Assembly (NCBI GenBank): GCA_032690845.1
Contig: CM064417.1
Coordinates: forward strand, 28,520,536 to 28,584,535
DNA length: 64,000 nt
Direction of reading: 5' to 3'
Source: Eleusine coracana subsp. coracana
Taxonomy: Eukaryota; Streptophyta; Magnoliopsida; Poales; Poaceae
The number at the start of each line of letters is the position of its first letter. The stretch's first letter is position 1. This document shows positions 41,278 through 51,772 of the stretch, piece after piece. The position numbers and the translations under genes are program-made. Below the pieces are notes generated by a model. The model was not told where the DNA came from and did not search any database. It saw only the letters and a list, made by a program, of their open reading frames with translations.

Positions 41278-42216
41278 TGATGAGGACATCACTCCTATGG
41301 ATACACACAACACTCCTCTAATTCTGGACTTGCAAGGTCCAATGACTCGAGCTCGTGCACGACGACTAAATTTAGAGGTGAGCTCGTTCCTACGTTCTTC
41401 GCTATATGTTACTTTTGAGAATGGTTTGCTACCTAATGATTATTTTATGATTAGAAACCATGGAGAGGACCAGGAGATGATGGGAGAAGGAGTTGGGAAC
41501 GTGGAGGACCAGCAAGGGCTTGGAAGCCAAAGTGGAGGCCCAATCAAAACCGACTTCGAGTCTGTTTCGGGGCCCAGGACCAGTCTGCACTAAAACAGTC
41601 GTCCAGGATGCATACGGAATCGGATTTGGACGTTCTACATATGCATAGAAATACAACGAGAAGACCTTTCCAATGCTGCCGGCCTCATATCAAAATTCAT
41701 CCGGAGTCATCGGAAATCGTCAAAACAAGAGAGAGTCCAGAATCTGTGTTGGTGCTGCGTCGCCTATTTTTGGCCTTTGGGCTTTGTAACTAGTTGAGCC
41801 CAATTAGGGGCACGTCCAGAGGGTCTTGCATGATCCTAGGGTCTTTATATACAGCCACCACCGCACCATTAGGGTTCGGATTTTGCTTAGATCAATTCTG
41901 TTCATAAACAGTTTCACCGTTCATCGGTTTATGAGACCCCAACTTTGAGAGTTTAATCATACATCTGCAATTGTGTTGCATTCTTCGTTGTTCTTGCTTG
42001 TATTCTTGATTCGTAGGAAGGGATTAGCCTTCTCGGGGAGGTCAATTGTCTTTTGGACGGTTGATAACCAGAGGAGACGTCGTGCTGCGATTGCGGGGTT
42101 TAGAACGTGCTGTTCTGAAGCCGGATCGATTTGTGTGTCGCCTCCGACCAAATGAACTTACCAAGAACCTTTCGGAAGATCGAGAACCCTTGTTCACATC
42201 AAGTGGTAATCAGAGC
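41278..42216 (+). repeat. gypsy2 5' LTR and primer binding site
   Basis: The LTR is 924 bases (41278-42201), TGATGAGGACATCACTCC to TTCACATCA. TTTATATACAG at about 41842-41852 precedes TTAGGGTTC, a one-off telo-box, at 41869. Bases ~41297-41593 are open in the pol frame. The PBS TGGTAATCAGAGC (42204-42216) follows. Confidence 0.93.
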
Positions 42217-43407
42217 TTCAGGTGCACCGTCAGGTTCGCACTACCCTTTAGTTTTGTTTTCGTGTTCTTCCTATCGTCCACTGAAAATACCAAAAAAAAA
42301 AATTTCTCCCGCCCATAACCACGTGTTTAGCCTTTGCATATTTTAATTTCAGAGTCCATAGTGTTGAGTTTGTGCCCTAGTTCTTGTTTAGTCGCTGGTT
42401 TCGTTTGTGTTTTTGTCGTCAGTAGTGTTTTCCTTGCAACCCTAGCCACCATCCCCTTCACCATCCTCTGTTTTGTCGGCTTTGTGTGCTAGGGTTGATT
42501 GATCAACACGCGCACCCTAATCCCACCCTAAACCTACCCTCACCACCTCGGACCAATTTTCACATATTCCACTTTCCGCTGCATCCACCTCGCCAAACAA
42601 AAATCCGTACCCGACCCCAAGCCGACTCGGGTTTCACTCAAACCCCCGGTTTCTTCATAACCGATTCCGACACCCCTTCGGTAAAACGGCCATAACTTTT
42701 CGCTCGGTTGTCCGTTTTGGCTGAAAGTTTTACAGGAGATTCTTGACAAAAAGTTGATCATACCCACATTGGGCTGTGCCCTCTGTGCCCTAGTCAAAAA
42801 ATTCAAAAAAATCAGGAAGATAAAGAAAAAATTCATTCAAGTTCAAACCCGATGTTTTCTGAAACTTCAAGATTTTCTGTACGCCACGTCCTAGCTCGGT
42901 TTGAGCTGAAATGTTTTGTGGTTTCTTCCCCATTGCTAGTGAGTTGGAAAAAAATATCAAAAAAATAAAATAAAAAAAAGAAATTTGGGATTCCTACTAG
43001 TGCTCCATCTAGCCCCCTGAAATTTCTGAGTTTGGCTGTTTTACACTTAGCCCCCTGTTATCGACTGTGTGCCTTGGTCTCCTTGTTTCTTCTTTGCTAT
43101 CACTACTGTTCTAGGACATAGTTAGACCAGCAACTAGGGACAAGTTACTTGGACACTTATTCAGCATTACTATCTGTTTTTGATTTGTGTGCCACTCACA
43201 TATATATATTTGGCCTTCCTAGCTCTACATACTTCTTCTAGACAGCACATAGGTTATTTTGTAAACCTTGCAATCGTGGAACACTTCTCCCTGGTATCCT
43301 TCGCTTTGTTGTTTTCAGAACTTTGTAAGGGCTTTGCAAGAAGCTTTCTTTTGCTGTGTTGAGAGGCACCACTGCTTAGTAGTTTTGTAGGGATAACCTT
43401 CACTTTT
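42217..43407 (+). other. gypsy2 untranslated leader
   Basis: 1.2 kb without supported coding sequence. C-rich at 42420-42690 and A-rich near 42960-42985. A short TATATATATTTGG stretch is at about 43199. It leads into gag. Confidence 0.6.
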
Positions 43408-44370
43408 TTGTTTCCTGTTTTGGTGTTTATGATGTCAGGAAGCGATTCAGAGGGTGCTTCACCCTCAAAATTGGATGAGTGCGTGAGCCAAAGTCAGTTA
43501 CAGAAGGCTTTGCAGGCGGTTCAGAGTGATTTGGCAGAGACGATCACTAGGGCCGTCACCGACGCCGTCACCAAGCTTCACCTGGGAGAAAGCATTGAGC
43601 GGTTGGATAAGAGAGTCTCTAAGCTAACCGATCAGGTTGTCGAATTAGAGACCGCTCACAAGACCAACACCACCACCAACAACAACACCAACACCAACAC
43701 CAACAACGACGTTGAAGACGATCATGATGAAGCAACGGTGTATAAGGCTGATGGCACTGTCGATAGGTCAGCTACAAGGACCGCAAGGTTAAGACATCAT
43801 TTGCAACGTAACCCTCAAGGTATGGGTGGTTTGCACAACCACAACCGTCGCACAGAAGGTATCCATGCTCCAGATAACCCGTATGCTAAAATTAAGTTTT
43901 CAATTCCTTCGTTTTCGGGTCAGTACGATGGTGATGCTTACCTTGATTGCAGAGTTCCTTTTTCCATTGGTTCCTATGTGGATTCTGTTGATTGTGATAT
44001 TGTACCCATGCAAGCTTGTTCACTTTTATTGGGTAGACCTTGGGAATTTGATAATGATGCTGTACACCATGGTAAAAGTAATAAGTACACTTTTATGCAT
44101 AAAGGAACTAAAATTACTTTGTTACCAATGACCCCTGCTGAAATTGTACAAGCTGATTTAGAACGAGCTGCTAGTTTGAAAAATAAAAGCCCTGAAATTC
44201 AACAACCTGTTAATTCTGCTTCTACACCAAGTAATGTTAATGATTCTTCAAGTTCTAAGGGTGCTGCAATTAAATTACAAGGTCGTTCATGTCTTGCCAC
44301 AAAATCTGAGCTTGCTAAAATTTCTACTGATGATATTTGCTATGCTTTGATATGCAAACAAGCCTTGTTT
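43408..44370 (+). pseudogene. gypsy2 gag N-terminus fused in frame to protease C-terminus
   Basis: The likely start is the ATG at 43429 or 43432. A helical N-terminus (residues ~20-80), an Asn/Thr-rich stretch and 'NPYAKIKFSIPSFSGQYDGD' match the beginning of chromovirus gag. After 'AYLD' the frame passes directly into 'CRVPFSIGSYVDSVDCDIVP' and 'MQACSLLLGRPWEFDND', the tail of the protease. Most of capsid, the zinc knuckle and the protease active site are absent, and the deletion kept the frame. It continues into RT without a stop until about 44570. Confidence 0.82.
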
Positions 44371-45730
44371 TTGCTTGGTGATATTGCTTCTAGTGCTTTG
44401 CCTCCTGCTGTCACTAACCTTTTGCAGGAGTATGAGGATGTTTTCCCAGCTGAGATACCCCCGAGATTGCCGCCTTTGAGAGGGATTGAGCATCAAATTG
44501 ATTTGATTCCTGGTGCTACTTTATCAAACCGTGCTGCTTATAGGACCAACCCTGAGGAGACTAAGGAGATACAACCGACAAGTCCAAGACCTTTTGGATC
44601 GTGGGTATGTTTGTCAATCACTTAGTCCTTGTGCTGTTCCTGTACTTTTGGTTCCTAAGAAAGATGGTTCTTGGCGTATGTGTGTAGATTGTAGAGTCAT
44701 TAATAACATTACTATTAGGTATCGTCATCCTATTACGACATGCTTGATGAGTTATGTGGTGCTATAATTTTCACTAAAATTGATTTGCGTAGTGGGTACC
44801 ATCAAATTAGAATGAAACTTGGAGATGAATGGAAAACAGCTTTCAAAACCAAATTCGGGTTGTATGAGTGGTTAGTAATGCCTTTTAGGTTGACTAATGC
44901 ACCCAGTACTTTCATGCGTTTGATGAATGAGGTTTTAAGACCTTTAATTGGCAAATTTTTGGTTGTTTACTTTGATAATATCTTGATTTACAGCAAATCC
45001 ATGAATGATCATATGATTCATTTATGTGCTATTTTTGATGCTTTGCGAGTTGCATGTTTATTTGGTAACCTTGAGAAGTGCACCTTTTGCACGGATCGAG
45101 TCTCTTTTCTTGGCTATGTTGTGACTCCACAGGGAATTGAGGTGGATGAGGCGAAGATTGAAGCCATAAAGAGCTGGCCTGTACCAAAAACTATCACACA
45201 GGTGAGTAGTTTTCTTGGTCTTGCAGGTTTCTACCGCTGCTTTGTCAAAGATTTCAGCACCATTGCTGCACCATTGCATGAGTTGACAAAGAAGGGCATT
45301 GACTTCTATTTTGGTAAGGTACATCATGAGTCTTTTGATGCTTTGAAGCACAAACTTACACATCCACCATTGCTGCAATTACCCAATTTTGATAAGACTT
45401 TTGAGCTTGAATATGATGCTAGTGGTATAGGCATTGGTGGTGTTTTGATGCAAGATGGTAAACCTGTTGCATACTTTAGTGAGAAAATTACTGGGCCTGT
45501 TTTGAATTATTCCACGTATGACAAGGAACTATATGCACTTGTACGTTCTTTAGAGACGTGGCGTCATTATTTGTTGCCCAAATAATTTGTTATTCATTCT
45601 GATCATGAATCACTTAAGTATATTCGTTCTCAATGCAATTTGAACCGTAGACATGCTAAATAGGTTGAGTTTATTGAGTCTTTTCCTTATATTATTAAAC
45701 ATAAGAAAGGGAAGGATAATGTGATTGCTG
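44371..45730 (+). pseudogene. gypsy2 RT and RNase H
   Basis: RT begins near 'VFPAEIPPRLPPLRGIEHQI'. Small indels near 44572 and 44735 shift the frame out and back, the second removing the 'PRLDD' region. Motif A has 'FTKIDLRSGYHQIRM' with its Asp. Motif C reads VVYFDNILIYS where YFDD is expected, so the second Asp is Asn (GAT to AAT). The thumb, connection and RNase H ('FELEYDASGIGIGGVL', 'YSTYDKELYALV') follow. Stops sit at 45583 (Glu of 'PKEF') and 45661 (Trp to TAG). The 'HKKGKDNVIADALSRR' end is at about 45700. Confidence 0.92.
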
Positions 45731-46816
45731 ATGCTTTATCTAGGCGATATACTTTGTTGTCTCAACTTGATTGTAGAATTTTTGGACTTGAGGCAATTAA
45801 AGAACAATATGTTGCTGATGTTGATTTTAAAGATGTATTGCTGCACTGTAAAGAAGGTCGTGCTTGGCACAAACTTGTGTTAAATGATGGTTTCTTGTTT
45901 AGAGCTAACCGCCTATGCATTCCAGTTGGTTCCGTTCGTCTTTTGTTGTTGCAGGAGGCGCATAGAGGTGGATTGATGGGTCATTTTGGTGCTAAGAAGA
46001 CAGAGGATATTTTGGCCACACACTTCTTTTGGCCAAGGATGAGGAAAGATGTCGAGCGTTTTGTTGCTCGCTGCACTACATGTCAAAAAGCTAAGTCTCG
46101 ATTGAATCCACATGGTTTATACATGCCACTTCCTGTTCCTTCTATTCCTTGGGCTGATATTTCTATGGACTTTATTTTAGGACTGCCTAGGACTAAGAGG
46201 GGGAGCGATAGCAATTTTGTTGTTGTGGATCATTTTTCCAAAATGGCACACTTTATACCATGTCATAAAACTGATGATGCTAGTTATATTGCTGATCTTT
46301 TTTTCAAAGAAATTGTACGTTTGCATGGTATGCCTTCTACTATTATTTCAGATCATGATGCAAAATTCTTGAGTCATTTTTGGCGCACGCTTTGGAATAA
46401 GTTGGGTACAAAGTTGCTATTTTCTACAACTTGTCATCCACAAACTGATGGACAAACTGAGGTTGTGAACCGCACTTTGGGTACTATGTTGCGAGCTATT
46501 TTGAAGAAAAATTTGAAGTAATGGGAAGAATGCTTACCTCATGTTGAGTTTGCTTATAATCGGGCAACACATTCTACTACCAAGGTAAGTCCATTCAAGG
46601 TAGTGTATGGTTTTGATCCCCGTACTCCACTTGATATACTTCCTCTACCTATTAATGAGAGAGTTCATGTTGATGCTAAGGAGCGTGCTGAATTTATTTT
46701 GCAAATGCATGAGACCACTAGACTTAGCATTGAAAAGATGAATGAAAAGTATAAAATTGCGGGTAGTAAGGGTAGAAAGGAAGTAAAGCTTGATGTAGGA
46801 GATTTAGTGTGGTTAC
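45731..46816 (+). pseudogene. gypsy2 integrase, C-terminus deleted
   Basis: The HHCC zinc site is intact: His and His in 'EAHRGGLMGHFG', Cys and Cys in 'CTTCQKAKS'. The core has Asp in 'ISMDFILGLP' (about 46168), Asp in 'IISDHDAKF' (about 46350) and Glu in 'DGQTEVVNRTL' (about 46459), so the DDE set is complete. A TAA at 46519-46521 replaces Gln after 'KKNLK'. The frame continues to 'VKLDVGDLVWL' at about 46816, then jumps to LTR-encoded 'LTRARARRQNLEVSS'. The chromodomain-position tail, the PPT and the first ~65 bases of the LTR are gone. Confidence 0.92.
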
Positions 46817-47675
46817 TGACTAGAGCTCGTGCACGACGACAAAATTTAGAGGTGAGCTCGTTCCTACGTTCTTCGCTATATGTTACTTTTGAGAATGATT
46901 TGCTACCTAATGATTATTTTATGATTAGAAACCATGGAGAGGACTAGGAGATGATGGGAGAAGGAGTTGGTAACGTGGAGAACCAGCAAGGGCTTGGAAG
47001 CCAAAGTGGAGGCCCAATCAAAACCGACTTTGAGTCTGTTTCAGGGCCCAGGACCAGTCTGCACTAAAACAGTCGTCCAGGACGCATACGGAATCGGATT
47101 TGGACGTTCTACATATGCACGGAAAGATAAGGAGAAGACCTTTCCAATTCCGCCGGCCTCATATCAAAATTCATATGGAGTCATCGGGAATCGTCAAAAC
47201 AAGAGAGAGTCCAGAATCTGTGTCGGTGCTGCGTCGCCTATTTTTAGCCTTTGGGCTTTATATCTAGTTGAGCCCAATTAGGGGCGCGTCCAGAGGGTCT
47301 TGCATGACCCTAGGGTCTTTATATACAGCCACCACCGCACCATTAGGGTTCAGGTTTTGCGTAGATCAATTCTGTTCATAAACAGTTTCACCGTTCATCG
47401 GTTTGTGAGACCCCAACTTCGAGAGTTTAATCATACATCTGCAATTGTGCTGCATTCTTCGTTGTTCTTGCTTGTGTTCTTGATTCGCAGGCAGGGATTA
47501 GCCTTCTCGACGAGGTCAATCATCTTTTGGACTGTTGATAACCAGAGGAGACGTCGTGCTGCCATTACGGGGTTTAGAACGTGCTGTTCTGAAGCCGGAT
47601 CGATTTGTGTGTCGCCTCCGACCAAATCAACTTACCAAGAACCTTTTGGAAGATCGGGAACCCTTGTTCACATCA
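46817..47675 (+). repeat. gypsy2 3' LTR, 5'-truncated
   Basis: 859 bases, matching the 5' LTR from about position 41342. It begins 'ctgactagagctcgtgc', fused to integrase codons. The remaining part is complete to TTCACATCA. GTAAG follows at 47676-47680. Confidence 0.92.
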
Positions 47676-47766
47676 GTAAGTAAGAGCTCATTTGGGTGTT
47701 ACCCCAAGAGACCTTATTCTCAATTTTCGAGAGCTGCTGTTGGACATCATCCCTCCACTCATTTTC

Positions 47767-49143
47767 CTACTGGACATGAGTGTGGATGGTGTGGTCCAAC
47801 TGGTCGATCTGGAGGGGCATGTTGTTGATTTGCCTGGTGAGGTCATTTGTGCCCCTCCTTGAACCGCTACGAGAGTGATGTGTGCTGAACGGTGGTGGTA
47901 AGCCACTCGAACTTGAGTTACCGTAGGCTCCTCCGAGCCATTCACCGGTGTCCCAGGATACATTGCCGCTTCCATGACGAGTGGTGTGATCCCAAGAACC
48001 CGTGCTTGGCTCCTCCCTCGGGAAGGATGCCTCGGTATTTCTCCGCGATTTGTTTTTTATCATAGGACCGGAAACACTGTTCCTGTGAGGTGCAAAGCCT
48101 GTCTCTAGGGGAATGGTTAATTCATCATAGTTATTCAAATAAAAATCCGAGTTAGGTAACTGGATTTCATTTGCATAACTCGAAAAGAAATAAACCAGAG
48201 AGCCATTGGGTCCTTGTTTTAGAGAATGTCCTGATCTAAAGAATTGTTCACCTAGGACAGCCCATTCAAAATTTAAATAATTGATATGGGCATTTCCAAG
48301 TAAACCAATATTGTGCACAAGGCGATAGATCAGGGACGTGAATTCCAAATCTCCTACTTGTTTGAAAACTTTGACCCATTGCTTAACCATGGCTATGATA
48401 GGTGAGACTTTGATTTTATTAACCATGCAGTAAAGAAGAAACATTTCATTCCCCAGCATAGTTGTAACAACCTTTCTAGGGGACAAAGTCATTGCCAACC
48501 ATTTATGCATAAAACGCAAGGTAGGATTATGGATATGCATATTCCTAGGTGACAGAGAAAGGGTATGCCTTGTTATTTCCTCCCAAAAACTGCTTTTGTT
48601 AAAACCAAAATGTTCGGAATGAAAATCCAAAACAGAAATAGGAGAAAAATCTAGCAAATCACTGAATTGCCTATAGGTGAGTGAGATTTTTATTCCATGG
48701 AATCGGAAGGAAAACCTGTCACCATCCCACTGAAGGATGCATAAGAACTGAATGGTAAGCAGGGGAGAGCAAGGCTCAACTACCGGAACAAAACCATCCC
48801 ATACCACAGCATGAAAGATAGAAGCAAATTCAGTATCCATACCTATCTTGGAAAGAAATTTCAGATCATACATTCGCGTAGGAATGTAAGACCGGCCAGT
48901 GATTATCTGATAGATGTCACATTCTCTCTTTCCAACCAAGTCAAGGTCACGGTCGGTGTTGAGTCGGAGTTGAACATTGCTGAAATCCGGCAATGGTTCC
49001 AGCTCTACTTCCGTTGGCTCTTCCTCAAGATGTTGGTGATGGGAGCTAGTACTATACACCATTGAAGGTGTAGGACTTGCATTGCTTGGGCTCTGCATCA
49101 CCTTGTTTTTCATTTTGCTTAAGGCTCGCTTCATCTTGTTCAT
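47767..49143 (-). CDS. ATHILA-ORF1-like protein, uninterrupted, 458 aa from the preferred start
   Basis: The frame is open from 49443, giving 558 codons. I prefer the ATG at 49143 ('MNKMKRALSKMKNKVMQSP') because the earlier part is hydrophobic leader next to the primer site. From that start: a Lys-rich N-terminus; an acidic 'LEEEPTEVELEPLPDF'; a folded-looking region with 'IYQIITGRSYIPTRMYDLKF' and 'LLTIQFLCILQWDGDRFSFR'; 'SLTYRQFSDLLDFSPISVLD'; then 'RKVVTTMLGNEMFLLYCMVN'. A Ser/Gly-rich tail and a C-terminal helix follow. The FL...f.fhg....LtyrqfsdLLgf pattern is that of the plant ATHILA ORF-1/plant-mobile-like family, as I remember it. It occupies the gag position of an Athila-type element but has no pol. 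Identity is moderate, openness certain. Confidence 0.58.
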   Translation of the reverse strand: MNKMKRALSKMKNKVMQSPSNASPTPSMVYSTSSHHQHLEEEPTEVELEPLPDFSNVQLRLNTDRDLDLVGKRECDIYQIITGRSYIPTRMYDLKFLSKIGMDTEFASIFHAVVWDGFVPVVEPCSPLLTIQFLCILQWDGDRFSFRFHGIKISLTYRQFSDLLDFSPISVLDFHSEHFGFNKSSFWEEITRHTLSLSPRNMHIHNPTLRFMHKWLAMTLSPRKVVTTMLGNEMFLLYCMVNKIKVSPIIAMVKQWVKVFKQVGDLEFTSLIYRLVHNIGLLGNAHINYLNFEWAVLGEQFFRSGHSLKQGPNGSLVYFFSSYANEIQLPNSDFYLNNYDELTIPLETGFAPHRNSVSGPMIKNKSRRNTEASFPREEPSTGSWDHTTRHGSGNVSWDTGEWLGGAYGNSSSSGLPPPFSTHHSRSGSRRGTNDLTRQINNMPLQIDQLDHTIHTHVQ

Positions 49144-49520
49144 CGCTGCACACTTGAACAAACCAACACAAGAGCAACTCGATTGGGGGTTAAGGTTAGT
49201 GAAAAAACACCAAACAAAAAACTCCGTTGGAAACTCTTGCAAATGTGAAACCAAATAGTAAATGCAAATGAAATTCAAATAAAATATTTTTGGTGGGATT
49301 TTTAGAGTATTAAGTAATGCAAGATCTTGGAGAAATTGGAAACAAATGGCTAGAGCATAATGAAGAGGTGAAAGAAGTGAATGGAGTGAAGAAACACACT
49401 CTCCCCGCCATTGCCTTAAATAGCAGAGCAGAACAATGGTCATTTTGAAGAGTGGCCATTGTCTACTAGCCGTTGAGGCAAGTGGGGCCAGAGAGTCATT
49501 GCTCTCTAGTCCGCTTACTA

Positions 49521-50521
49521 TCCCTGGTAACGGTGCCAGATATTCTTATAGCAAATCTAACATTGCACCAAGAATATTACTAGACTTAGTAACAACGCAA
49601 GGAGTGTTGGGGTATAATTTATTGTTGCAGATAAATCCATAAGCGGATGGATCATACCGTTGTAGCATTTCACCATTGGATTACTGCAATGGCTGTCATT
49701 TATAGTTCGCCCATGGGAAGGATTAGAATAGGGTATTAATAAAGACATAGAGCTAAGATATAGATTGGTACTGATAACCTATGACTTTGTGTTGGGGTAA
49801 GGATAATAATGGTAAGGGGTAGTGGACACACACATGTTTCATCTCTAAACAAATAAATCCTAGTGCCTAGTGCGTTAGTTAGAGGCACTCTACTGTATTA
49901 TCTTCTGTATTCTACACACATAGCTGCATAGTTAGTCATAAACAAGTTAGTTAATACAAAGCCTAGCCTAACAAAATTAGCACTTCACGCACGGATTCAT
50001 GTACTGAACGCATTCTTTAGGACAACTCCGCCTGAAAGGCATATCTCCCGGCCGGACATGGAGGATTACATGGGATTCTAGGGCTGTCACATCCTAGAAC
50101 CTACCTCTCTTCTGTGGGCAAGGCGACGATCAAAGGTAATTTCTAACCCAAGCACCATGCTTAAGTTAATACATTGCTACTTAGCTTAAGTCATCACTTA
50201 AACTAAATATCCTAGATATGTGTATAACAAATATAACTATCTATTAACGATCTATGAGACTTTGAACCTATGCTAAGGTATTATAACTATACTATGTATT
50301 TACTAACAAATAAAGACAAGACTATAGTCTAGGTATATACCAATCATAATAATAGGGTAGCAAGTCTATACTATTATAAAGGCATACTAAGGTCCTATGA
50401 CATGAATATAATATATAATCAAACAAGGCAAACATATCATAAGCACAACAATATGTAAGAACAATATAACTTGAATAGAATAAAGTCATAAATATGAATA
50501 AAGGAATAGTACAAGAGCCAT
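49521..50521 (-). repeat. Athila-type 5' LTR, broken at its outer side, with tRNA-Asp primer site
   Basis: The minus-strand primer site TGGCACCGTTACCAGGGA is at 49521-49538. The LTR from about 49541 resembles 38423-39875 in blocks but is clearly diverged. It runs to 50521, where Athila B begins after 'acaagagccat'. The same text, 'acaagagccatacc', is uninterrupted in the other LTR near 39417. The outer part expected after Athila B (beyond 59863) is not there. Confidence 0.75.
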
Positions 50522-51772
50522 TGCTTGTTGACACTCCTTAACTTCACACCAAAATTGATGGCAACACAAGAAGTTTTCTGATGGTAATATCTATCGAGCA
50601 TAGAAGAATCCGCAAGCGGATGGATAACACCTTTGTAGCAGTTCCCCAAGAGAGTATTCAAGGGTTATCAAATCCAAAGAACGGTCTGTGTTTATCCTAA
50701 GTCTAGTCATGTCCAAGGACACGAGAGGATAAATGTGGTGTAGGATAGAGAGGTTTATCTATGGGTAAGATCCTAATTAAGATCAGACTGAGGCTTGGGT
50801 CATTGCTTCGCGCACGGATTCATGTACTGAACGCATTCTTGAGGACAACTCTGCCTTAAACGCTTATCTCCCGGTCGAAAGTGGAGGATTATGTAGGATC
50901 CTAGGGTTGTCACTTCCGAGAGCCTACCTCTCTTCCGTGGGCTAGGCGATGATCAAAGATGACTTCTAACCTAAGCACCTCGCATATGTTATACGTCACT
51001 ACTTAGCTAAGTCATGTTGCTTAAACTAAGTATCCTAGATATTATTATACATATTCTATCTATTAATGATCTATGAGACTTTGAACCCACAACAATTAAG
51101 CACACAACCTGCCTAATAAGGAAATCTTAAGAACATAAATAAACTCAGAAGACTTACTCGATTACTCAAAAAGGGCAAGTTTCTGATGAGGTACAAGGGT
51201 GGAGAAGAAGGCCCACAAACAACGCTCCACTCCAAAGCTCCTTCCTCACTCTCTTCCTATTCTAGTACTACATAGGAGCCTCACTACACCTTCTTGCTAT
51301 ATGGAAGGTCAGTTTAGAGGAGTAATCACCATGGAACCGCCATACAACCGCCTTCAGGAGAGCACCAGGAGTCAACACGTGGAGGCGGTGGCTGAACCGC
51401 CTTTCCCCAGGTCGTTCGACCAGCGGCCCAGAGGTTGATCAACCAAGTGTTGGGGCCAACCGGCCTGTGCTTTCTCGGGGTGGCCGACAGGTGGGTCCTG
51501 ATCATTTTAGGTCAGCAGTTTAGCTGAGTTACGTGGAGAAATCCTGTGAATTCATGTCATCTATACTTGTGCTTCTTTGTGATTGGTTGATTTGGTAAAT
51601 TCTTGGATAAATGACTTGGCAACTCCTTAATTAATGATAAATTTACCTTCACTCAAATATTTACCAAAACTTGTGGAATAGTAATAAACACCTACCACTA
51701 TGTTGGTTATCAATTTTAGCCTTTTTATCCAGGTAATTGATGGTCAAATTTGGTACTTAAGGACCGTCAACA
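50522..51772 (-). repeat. Athila B 3' LTR, lacking the TATA segment
   Basis: On the minus strand it begins TGTTGACGGTCCTTAAG and ends GGAGTGTCAACAAGCA. It aligns with 58561-59863, but ~65 bases present there (about 59344-59409, holding CTATTTATAG, the minus-strand TATA box) are missing near 51302. Palindromic GGTCGTTCGACC is at about 51409-51420. Confidence 0.88.

Larger units (their letters stand above)
41278..47675 (+). mobile_element. gypsy2, CRM-like chromovirus with RT and integrase, defective
   Basis: The 5' LTR is 41278-42201, the PBS 42204-42216, the leader to 43407, then gag-protease remnant, RT, RNase H, integrase and a 5'-truncated 3' LTR (46817-47675). Perfect GTAAG duplications lie at 41273-41277 and 47676-47680. 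The truncated 3' LTR and missing PPT inside intact duplications indicate a deletion after insertion. The LTR, the pol frame running into it and the tRNA-Met-type PBS resemble the CRM clade of chromoviruses; clade assignment is by recall and not alignment. Confidence 0.9.
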
